Source: Nocardioidaceae bacterium
GTDB taxonomy: Bacteria > Actinomycetota > Actinomycetes > Propionibacteriales > Nocardioidaceae
NCBI GenBank assembly: GCA_018672315.1
Contig: CP076053.1
Location: forward strand, 1,289,827-1,353,826
DNA: 64,000 nucleotides
Direction of reading: 5' to 3'
Shown: one piece after another, positions 58,825 to 64,000 of the stretch
Layout: each line of letters opens with the position of its first letter
Position numbering within the stretch: the first letter of the stretch is position 1
Translations under genes and position numbers: made by a program
The notes under the pieces: model-generated
Told to the model about the DNA's origin: nothing
Databases searched by the model: none
What the model saw: the letters and a program-made list of their open reading frames with translations, nothing else

Positions 58825-59261
58825 GCATGATCCCGTTCACCCGCCTCTCGGCCGGGCTCGCGTTCGTGCGCGCCTGCCGCGTCGATCAGCTCATCGCCGA
58901 GCGGGGGGTGGCCGTGCTGCTGGGCGACCGGCAGGTCGCGGTCTTCCTGGTGCCCGAGACGGGTCCGGACGGCTCCGGCCGCCCTCACGTCTACGCCGTC
59001 GACCACCACGACCCGTTCAGCGGCGCCAACGTGATCGCGCGCGGCATCGTGGGCAGCCGCGGCGAGGCGACGACGGTGGCGTCACCGGTCTACAAGCAGG
59101 TGTTCGACCTGGCGACCGGCGAGTGCCTCACCGAGGAGGGCCGCCTCGACACGTGGCCGGTGCGGGTGCGGGACGGGGAGGTCTTCCTCGGCGTGGACCC
59201 CGTCCGCGCCGGTCCGGTCACATCGGTGACGTTCCCGCGGGCGGGTGTGCTGGCGGGGTGA
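58821..59261 (+). CDS. nirD: Nitrite reductase small subunit NirD
   Basis: This 146-residue Rieske-fold protein starts at ATG 58821. The segment VYAVDHHDPFSGANVIARGIVGS and ASPVYKQVFDLATGECL is diagnostic of NirD. The Cys-x-His pairs that hold a Rieske cluster are absent, as is normal for this subunit, so it is structural. It pairs with the overlapping NirB. Confidence 0.94.
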   Translation: MSMIPFTRLSAGLAFVRACRVDQLIAERGVAVLLGDRQVAVFLVPETGPDGSGRPHVYAVDHHDPFSGANVIARGIVGSRGEATTVASPVYKQVFDLATGECLTEEGRLDTWPVRVRDGEVFLGVDPVRAGPVTSVTFPRAGVLAG

Positions 59262-59334
59262 GCGGCGTACGCATCCTCACGCGCCCGTCACGCCCCGACG
59301 CCGAGGCGCGACCGCCACGACCCATGCTGTTCGC

Positions 59335-60447
59335 ATGAGTCCCGTGCCACCGGTGCTGACCGGTACCCGCATCGTGATCACCGCCCAGCGGCGGGCCGAG
59401 GAGCTCGGCGCCGCGCTGGTGCGCCGTGGCGCCGCGGTGGTGCACGCACCGACGCTGGGCGTCGGCAGCACCGTCGACGAGGCCGGCCTGCTCGAGCACT
59501 CGGCCGCCCTGGTCGCCGACCCGCCCGACATCGTCGTCGTTACCACCGGCATCGGGTTCCGCAGCTGGATGGACGTCGCCGAGACCGGCGGACTCGCCGA
59601 GCAGGTCGTCGCAGCACTGGCACGGTGCCGGCTCATCGCCCGCGGCCCCAAGGCGCGCGGCGCCCTGCAGGCGGTCGGCCTGGTTGCCGACTGGGTCGCG
59701 GAGTCCGAGACCTCCGCCGAGATCGCCGAGTTCCTCCTCGCCGAAGGGGTGAGGGGCACGCGCATCGCGGTGCAGCACCACGGGGCCGGCGACGACGCCC
59801 TCGACCGGTCCCTCTCCGAGGGAGGGGCGCTGGTCACGGGTCTCGAGGTCTACCGCTGGGGCCCCATGCCCGACCCCGCGGCCGTGCGGGCCTCGGTCGA
59901 GCAGGTCGCCCTGGGTGGTATCGACGCGGTGCTGTTCACCTCGGCCCCGGGTGCCCTGGCGTGGCTCGGCGTCGTGGACGAGCTCGGGGTGCGGCCCCGG
60001 GTCGAGTCCCTGGCCCGCGACGGTCGGCTGCTGCTCGCGGCGGTCGGACCCGTGACGGCCGAACCGCTCGGGACCGCGGGACTGCCGACGGTGCAACCCG
60101 AGCGCTCGCGCATGGGTGCGCTGGTGCGGCTCGTCATCATGCAGCTCGGCGACCAGCACGACGGCATCCCCACGGTCGCCGGCGACCTGCGGCTGCACGC
60201 GGCCGCGGCGACCCTGGACCACCGGGTGCTGCCGCTCTCACCCAGCGGGCTCGCCGTGCTGAGGCGTCTGGCCCACGAGCCCGGCGAGGTCGTGTCACGC
60301 GCCGCGCTCCTCCAGATGCTGCCCGGCGCCTCCGACGACGCGCACGCCGTCGAGGTGGCGGTCGCGCGACTGCGCGACAACGCCGGTCGCAAGGACCTCG
60401 TCCGCACCGTGGTGAAGCGGGGGTACACCCTCGGCCTGCCCCTCTGA
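59335..60447 (+). CDS. nnaR: NnaR-type regulator: uroporphyrinogen-III synthase domain fused to winged helix
   Basis: This 370-residue protein starts at ATG 59335. Residues 1-265 form a HemD-like two-lobe domain: TRIVITAQRRAEELGAALVRRGAAVVHAPT, VVTTGIGFRSWMD and AVLFTSAPGALAWLG. The last 95 residues are an OmpR-type DNA-binding domain: LSPSGLAVLRRLAHEPGEVVSRAALLQML, then AVEVAVARLRDNAGRKDLVRTVVKRGYTL. The same fusion is the nitrate/nitrite assimilation regulator NnaR of Streptomyces and Rv0260c in M. tuberculosis. Its place after nirD fits both siroheme synthesis and regulation; true synthase activity is doubtful. Confidence 0.9.
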   Translation: MSPVPPVLTGTRIVITAQRRAEELGAALVRRGAAVVHAPTLGVGSTVDEAGLLEHSAALVADPPDIVVVTTGIGFRSWMDVAETGGLAEQVVAALARCRLIARGPKARGALQAVGLVADWVAESETSAEIAEFLLAEGVRGTRIAVQHHGAGDDALDRSLSEGGALVTGLEVYRWGPMPDPAAVRASVEQVALGGIDAVLFTSAPGALAWLGVVDELGVRPRVESLARDGRLLLAAVGPVTAEPLGTAGLPTVQPERSRMGALVRLVIMQLGDQHDGIPTVAGDLRLHAAAATLDHRVLPLSPSGLAVLRRLAHEPGEVVSRAALLQMLPGASDDAHAVEVAVARLRDNAGRKDLVRTVVKRGYTLGLPL

Positions 60448-60484
60448 GGCCGGTCCCCTCCTCACGCCTGGGAGACTTGCGCGC

Positions 60485-61189
60485 ATGAGCGCCCCCGTGC
60501 TGATCGCCTGCGGCCACGGCACCCGCTCCGGGGCCGGTCGGGCGGCGGTGTCCGCGCTCATCGGTGCCCTCGCGCTGCGCACGGGCGACCGGGCCGAGGT
60601 GACCGAGGCGTACGTCGACGTGCACGGTCCCGCACTCCCCGACGTGGTGGCGCGCGTCGCCGGCTCGGGCGCCCGTGACGTCGTCGTGGTGCCCCTGCTG
60701 CTGAGTGCCGGATTCCACGTGAAGGTCGACATGGCGGGTGCCGTCGCACCGCACGTACGCGCCCGGGTCGCCCCGGCGATGGGCCCGGACCCGCGGCTGA
60801 CCTCCCTGCTCGACGACCGGCTGCACGAGGTCGGCGCGACCCCCGCCGACCTGGTGCTGATGGGGGCCGCCGGCTCCAGCGACGCCGACGCGGTGGCCGA
60901 CGTCGAGGCGCAGGCCGACCTGCTCCGCGCACGGTGGCCGGGGCTGCGACTGGGATACGGCGCCTCGGCCCGTCCGCGCCTGGGGTGCGAGTCGGCCCGC
61001 GTACGCCTCGAGCACGACACGAGGCTCGTCGCCCTGTCGTACCTGCTGGCGCCCGGCTTCTTCCACGGTCGCGTGGAGAAGTGCGGTGCGGCGGAGGTGA
61101 CCCGGCCGCTCGTCGAGCCGGACCGCGAGGTCGACGAGCGTCTCGTCGACCTGCTCGAGGCGCGCTTCGACGCGACCCTGCCGGCCTGA
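60485..61189 (+). CDS. Sirohydrochlorin ferrochelatase-like protein (CbiX/SirB family)
   Basis: This 234-residue chelatase has the two metal-site histidines in LIACGHGTRSG (H11) and LLLSAGFHVKVD (H78). The C-terminal half repeats the fold with ADLVLMGAAGSSDADAV and LLAPGFFHGRVEKCG. It would insert iron into sirohydrochlorin to make the siroheme needed by NirB, closing the operon. The gap from nnaR is 37 bases, with GGGAGACTT-type spacing before ATG 60485. The nnaR-cbiX pairing is also found in mycobacteria (Rv0260c-Rv0259c). Confidence 0.9.
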   Translation: MSAPVLIACGHGTRSGAGRAAVSALIGALALRTGDRAEVTEAYVDVHGPALPDVVARVAGSGARDVVVVPLLLSAGFHVKVDMAGAVAPHVRARVAPAMGPDPRLTSLLDDRLHEVGATPADLVLMGAAGSSDADAVADVEAQADLLRARWPGLRLGYGASARPRLGCESARVRLEHDTRLVALSYLLAPGFFHGRVEKCGAAEVTRPLVEPDREVDERLVDLLEARFDATLPA

Positions 61190-61206
61190 CCCCCGCTCCC
61201 GCCCTG

Positions 61207-61821
61207 TCAGGGGGAGAAGAGCCGGCCCAGCATCGACCCGGGCGACGGCGCGAGCACCGGTCGGTGCACGGCGGGCTGCGGCAGCTCGGTGACGCCGAAC
61301 AGCGGCACCAGCTCGACCTCGCTGCGCACCGTGCGGGCGCGCGCCCCGTGCTGCACGTCCACGACGCACACGGCCGTGCTGGTGCCGGCACCGGCGCGGC
61401 GTACGGCCCGGATGCCGCTGGTCATCGTCGCGCCGGAGTCCGTGAGCACGTCCACCACGACCACGTGCCGGCCCCGCACGTCCGTCCCCTCGACGCGGGC
61501 GGCGTCGGGGTCGGCGACGACGGCGCGGCGTACGAACGCCGCCGGCAGCCCGGTGCGGTAGGACAGGGCGGCTGCGAGGGGGATCCCGGCGAGCTCGAGC
61601 CCCGCGATCACCTCGGTGCGGTCGGGCAGGTGCTGCACCATCGCGTCCGCGACCCGGTGCAGCAGCCCGGGTCGGGAGACCAGCCCGTACGGGTCGAGCC
61701 GGCTGATGGTGCCGTCGGCGAACCGCACCCGGCTGCCCTGGGTGTCCGCGGGGCCGAAGATCGCCGCCGCGAGGTCGCGCACGAGGGTCGCGTCACCAGG
61801 TGTCCGCGGTCCGCTGCTCAC
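61207..61821 (-). CDS. Phosphoribosyltransferase, orotate PRTase-like
   Basis: I start at GTG 61821 (204 residues), where the divergent promoter region ends. The PRPP-binding motif is VVVVDVLTDSGATM (residues 120-133), preceded by GRHV. AGLELAGIPLAAALSYRTGLPAAFVRR corresponds to the orotate PRTase segment before the catalytic loop. It could be PyrE or a salvage/regulatory paralog, because the usual catalytic-loop Lys/Glu pattern is not evident. It converges with the chelatase gene (17 bases) and is divergent from csbD. Confidence 0.75.
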   Translation of the reverse strand: MSSGPRTPGDATLVRDLAAAIFGPADTQGSRVRFADGTISRLDPYGLVSRPGLLHRVADAMVQHLPDRTEVIAGLELAGIPLAAALSYRTGLPAAFVRRAVVADPDAARVEGTDVRGRHVVVVDVLTDSGATMTSGIRAVRRAGAGTSTAVCVVDVQHGARARTVRSEVELVPLFGVTELPQPAVHRPVLAPSPGSMLGRLFSP

Positions 61822-61912
61822 ACTGCGGAGCCTAGGAAGCCGGCGGCCCGGCCGGAGCCCTTTCGGCCGGATCCGAGGCGGCACGCGCGGGATCCACCTC
61901 ACGTGCGCGGCT

Positions 61913-61937
61913 GTTTCCGTGGTCTGGACACGGGTAT
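61913..61937 (+). promoter_or_regulatory. Sigma-B/SigF-type promoter of the CsbD-like gene
   Basis: GTTT (61913-61916), exactly 15 bases, then GGGTAT (61932-61937) is a perfect match to the actinobacterial general-stress sigma consensus. Transcription would start about 60 bases before ATG 62003. Confidence 0.82.
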
Positions 61938-62002
61938 CTCACTGGTGGTGCCCCCGGGCATCGCCTGAGAGCAGGCACCACCCCCGACGAGAGGAGATCA
62001 CC

Positions 62003-62158
62003 ATGGGCAGCATGGGAGACGACATCAAGGGCAAGGCCAAGGAGACCGAGGGCAAGGTCACGGGCGACAAGTCGCGCGAGACCGAAGGCAAGGTCGACCA
62101 GGCCAAGTCCGACCTCAAGGACGGCGTCAAGAAGGTCAAGGACGCGTTCAAGAACTGA
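62003..62158 (+). CDS. CsbD-like general stress protein
   Basis: This 51-residue, very hydrophilic, Lys/Asp/Glu-rich protein has the CsbD pattern DDIKGKAKETEGKVTGDK, then ETEGKVDQAKSDLKDGVKKVKDAF. It is probably helical and without membrane segments. GAGGAGATCACC before ATG 62003 is a strong ribosome binding site; ATG 62012 is a second candidate. CsbD proteins are classical sigma-B regulon members of unknown biochemical role, and the consensus stress promoter here agrees. A hairpin terminator follows immediately. Confidence 0.9.
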   Translation: MGSMGDDIKGKAKETEGKVTGDKSRETEGKVDQAKSDLKDGVKKVKDAFKN

Positions 62159-62166
62159 GACTCACG

Positions 62167-62225
62167 AGGTGCCGCCTCGCGCGGCACCTGCTCGAGGGGC
62201 CGTGGCGCAGGTGCGCGACGGCCCC
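62167..62225. terminator. Two hairpins between csbD-like and P450 genes
   Basis: AGGTGCCGC (62167-62175) pairs with GCGGCACCT (62181-62189) over a 5-base loop. GGGGCCGT (62197-62204) pairs with ACGGCCCC (62218-62225) and is followed by TTCGTGT. The pair lies between convergent genes and can serve both. Confidence 0.65.
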
Positions 62226-62238
62226 TTCGTGTGTCCGC

Positions 62239-63585
62239 TCAGGCCGGCTCACCCAGCGTCACCGGCAGGTGCGACCAGCCGCGGAGGATGCGGGTGGGTC
62301 GCCGCCGACGACCGGGTGCCAGCTCGAGGTCGGGGTAACGGTCGAACAGCACCTTCAGGCCGACCTCGCCCTCCATGCGTGCCAGCGCCGCACCGAGGCA
62401 GTAGTGGCGGCCCGAGGAGAAGGCCACGTGGTCCTTGGCGTTCTCCCGACGTACGTCGAAGGTGCCGGGGTCGTCGAAGACCTGCGGGTCGCGATTGGCG
62501 CCGGCCAGGGCGGTGGTGACGAACCAGCCGGCCGGCACGGTGTGGCCGGCGATCTCGGTGTCGCGTACGCAGAGCCGCCCCGTCAGCAGCACCGGCGGGT
62601 CGATGCGCAGCATCTCGTCGACGGCGTTGCCCCACAGCGCCGGGTCCTCGCGCAGCGCCTGCAGCTGCTCGGGGTGCTCACGCAGCAGCACGGCGCCGTT
62701 GCCGAGCAGGTTGACCGTGGTCTCGAAGCCGGCGGCGAGCACGAGGCCGGCGGTGGACTTCAGCTCGGTGTCGGTGAGCCCGACACCCTCCTCCTGCGCA
62801 ACGGCGAGCTGGCTGAGCAGGTCCTCGCCGGGGTGAGCCGCCAGCTGGGCGAGGTGCTCGCCGAGCCACGCGTCGAACTCCGCGAGCGACCGCTCGACCC
62901 GACGCAGCTCGCCCCACGACAGCCCGAGGTCGAGGCTGGGCGCGGCCCCCTGACCGAAGTCGAGCACGCGGTGCCGGTCGGACTCGGGGACCCCGAGGAT
63001 CTCGGCGATCATCGTGACGGGCAGCTGGGAGCAGTACGCCTCGACCAGCTCGACGGTCTCGCCCGCCCGCGCCCGGGCCTCGAGGTCGTCGAGCAGCTGG
63101 TGGGCGATCTGCTCGGCGCGCTCGCGCAGCTTCTCGACCGCCTTGACCGTGAAGACCCGGGTGACGAGCTTGCGGTAGCGGGTGTGGTCCGGCGGTTCGG
63201 TCACCAGCAGCGACGGCGGGATCAGCGGCCCCAGGAGGCGGTCGTCCTCGGCCCAGCGTGACACCTTCGCGAGCAGCCCGTTGCCGTCGGTGGGGAACCC
63301 GGTGACGAAGTCGGCCGAGGTCAGCACCTCCTTGCACGCCGCGAGGTCGGTGGTGACGAAGCCGAACATGCCCTGGTGCAGCGTGCCCTTGGCGCGCACC
63401 TGCTCGAAGACGTCGAGCACGGCCCAGTGGTCCTCGCTCTTGCCGGCGAGGATCATCTGCCCCTGCAGGTCGCCGTTGCGGGCGGACCGCGCGACCAACG
63501 TACGCGGGATCGCGTGGTTCACGCCCCAGCGCACCGGCTGGCGTACGCGGTCGACGACACGGGCGGCGGGATCGAGCAGAGCCAT
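62239..63585 (-). CDS. Cytochrome P450
   Basis: This 448-residue soluble P450 has the heme-binding segment AFSSGRHYCLGAALARMEG with thiolate Cys about 396. The I-helix LAAGFETTVNLLGNG carries the acid-alcohol pair, and the K-helix ExxR is in VDEMLRIDPP. TEPPDHTRYRKLVTRVFT is the C-helix motif. It is a monooxygenase needing a ferredoxin, none of which is encoded nearby, so partners are elsewhere. The start ATG 63585 is 26 bases from a palindrome (63611-63629) shared with the divergent acetyltransferase. Substrate unknown. Confidence 0.93.
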   Translation of the reverse strand: MALLDPAARVVDRVRQPVRWGVNHAIPRTLVARSARNGDLQGQMILAGKSEDHWAVLDVFEQVRAKGTLHQGMFGFVTTDLAACKEVLTSADFVTGFPTDGNGLLAKVSRWAEDDRLLGPLIPPSLLVTEPPDHTRYRKLVTRVFTVKAVEKLRERAEQIAHQLLDDLEARARAGETVELVEAYCSQLPVTMIAEILGVPESDRHRVLDFGQGAAPSLDLGLSWGELRRVERSLAEFDAWLGEHLAQLAAHPGEDLLSQLAVAQEEGVGLTDTELKSTAGLVLAAGFETTVNLLGNGAVLLREHPEQLQALREDPALWGNAVDEMLRIDPPVLLTGRLCVRDTEIAGHTVPAGWFVTTALAGANRDPQVFDDPGTFDVRRENAKDHVAFSSGRHYCLGAALARMEGEVGLKVLFDRYPDLELAPGRRRRPTRILRGWSHLPVTLGEPA

Positions 63586-63610
63586 GGACCCGATCGTAGG
63601 AGACCGGACA

Positions 63611-63629
63611 CACTGACGGTATGTCAGTG
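63611..63629. promoter_or_regulatory. Palindromic operator spanning the GNAT start codon
   Basis: CACTGAC-GGTAT-GTCAGTG, with perfect 7-base arms, covers ATG 63621. The P450 gene starts 26 bases away on the other strand, so one regulator could control both. Size and symmetry fit a TetR-type site. Confidence 0.55.
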
Positions 63630-64000
63630 AGCGAGCACACGGACGTACGCCTGGCGCGGCCCGCGACCGACGACGTCGAGGCGCTCGCCGAGCTGCTGGC
63701 GGCGTTCGACGACGAGTTCGGCACCGCCCACGACGACCAGCCGGTGCTGGCCGCGCGGTTCCGGCGGATCCTCACCGGGGACGCCGCGTTCGCCCTCCTC
63801 GCGCACGGTGTCGGCGGTGCCGCGCGGGCGGCCCCGGTCGGCTTCGCGCTCGTGACGCTGCGCCCCGCTATCTGGTTCGACGGCCCCGTGGCGACCCTCG
63901 ACGAGCTGTACGTCGCGCCCGAGGAGCGGGGTGCCGGCCACGGCACCGGACTGCTCGCCGCGGTCCGCGCGGAGCTGCGCCACCGCGGCTGCCCCGAGCT
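63621..64000 (+). CDS. GNAT-family N-acetyltransferase (cut by window end)
   Basis: From ATG 63621 the frame stays open to the last base, giving 126 complete codons. DVRLARPATDDVEALAELLAAFDDEF is the N-terminal GNAT strand-helix. VGFALVTLRPAIW and LDELYVAPEERGAGHGTGLLAAVRAEL form strands 4-5 with the acetyl-CoA loop (ERGAGHGTG matches R-x-x-G-x-G/A). About 20-40 residues should follow outside the window. The start codon lies inside the palindrome at 63611-63629. No ribosome binding site is obvious, so a leaderless or alternative start is possible. Acceptor substrate unknown. Confidence 0.85.
   Translation, partial: MSVSEHTDVRLARPATDDVEALAELLAAFDDEFGTAHDDQPVLAARFRRILTGDAAFALLAHGVGGAARAAPVGFALVTLRPAIWFDGPVATLDELYVAPEERGAGHGTGLLAAVRAELRHRGCPE

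Noticed and set aside
59335-60447. True uroporphyrinogen-III synthase (hemD) of tetrapyrrole synthesis
   Set aside because: The C-terminal OmpR-type domain and the position inside the nitrate operon fit NnaR better. No other hem genes are present.
1-64000. tRNA, rRNA or other structured RNA genes
   Set aside because: I saw no cloverleaf with a 3' CCA region or T-loop GTTCGA in a suitable intergenic gap, and the gaps are too short and GC-rich for riboswitch recognition by eye. A covariance-model search would be decisive.

Overview
The window is a GC-rich chromosomal segment of an actinobacterium, most likely Nocardioidaceae (Nocardioides/Aeromicrobium-like). This is inferred from the overall composition, GTG starts, dense ATGA/GTGA gene overlaps, a DesA3-type desaturase with its own reductase, AbiEi-like proteins, class F sortases and an NnaR-type nitrate regulator. 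No rRNA, tRNA, CRISPR array, phage or IS transposase was seen. No stretch longer than about 300 bases lacks a gene.

Layout. 1-3371: two small secreted paralogs, a DUF2071/YqjF-like protein, and an orphan AbiEi-like regulator. 3372-6824: an enoyl-CoA hydratase/acyl-CoA dehydrogenase pair under a near-perfect palindrome, a secreted protein and a dienelactone-hydrolase-like protein. 6849-15465: a tightly overlapped seven-gene minus-strand operon (TetR, TIGR03084-like, AtuA-like, acyl-CoA dehydrogenase, SRPBCC, carboxyltransferase, biotin carboxylase). It looks like an Atu/Liu-type branched or isoprenoid acyl-CoA carboxylation pathway. 15595-19054: three related exported proteins, one of them a lipoprotein. 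19269-21118: a DrrAB-type ABC exporter. 21183-25698: two tandem pairs of class F sortase and wall-anchored substrate. 25829-31647: acetoacetate-decarboxylase-like protein, small protein, desaturase/reductase with divergent FabR-like repressor, and an MFS exporter. 31674-32851: a frameshifted AbiEi/DUF559-type gene set between repeats. 32884-37356: a lipid-metabolism operon with a deleted acyl-CoA dehydrogenase. 37408-39700: an ABC exporter. 39938-43365: fadB-fadA.

43469-48108: two small membrane proteins, an alpha-methylacyl-CoA racemase, and a polar amino acid ABC uptake system. 48182-50802: PadR and 2,4-dienoyl-CoA reductase. 50948-61189: a complete nitrate/nitrite assimilation operon (narK, nitrate reductase, its FAD/BFD partner, nirBD, nnaR, sirohydrochlorin chelatase). 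61207-64000: phosphoribosyltransferase, CsbD-like protein behind a perfect sigma-B-type promoter, cytochrome P450, and a GNAT acetyltransferase cut by the window edge.

The theme is acyl-CoA and fatty acid catabolism joined to nitrogen assimilation and cell-surface display. The most notable unlabelled signals are a shared CGTGACAGC-N3-GCTGTCACG operator at three distant fatty-acid loci, the duplicated sortase/substrate module whose sortases lack an obvious catalytic Arg, and the repeats bracketing the broken AbiEi-like gene.
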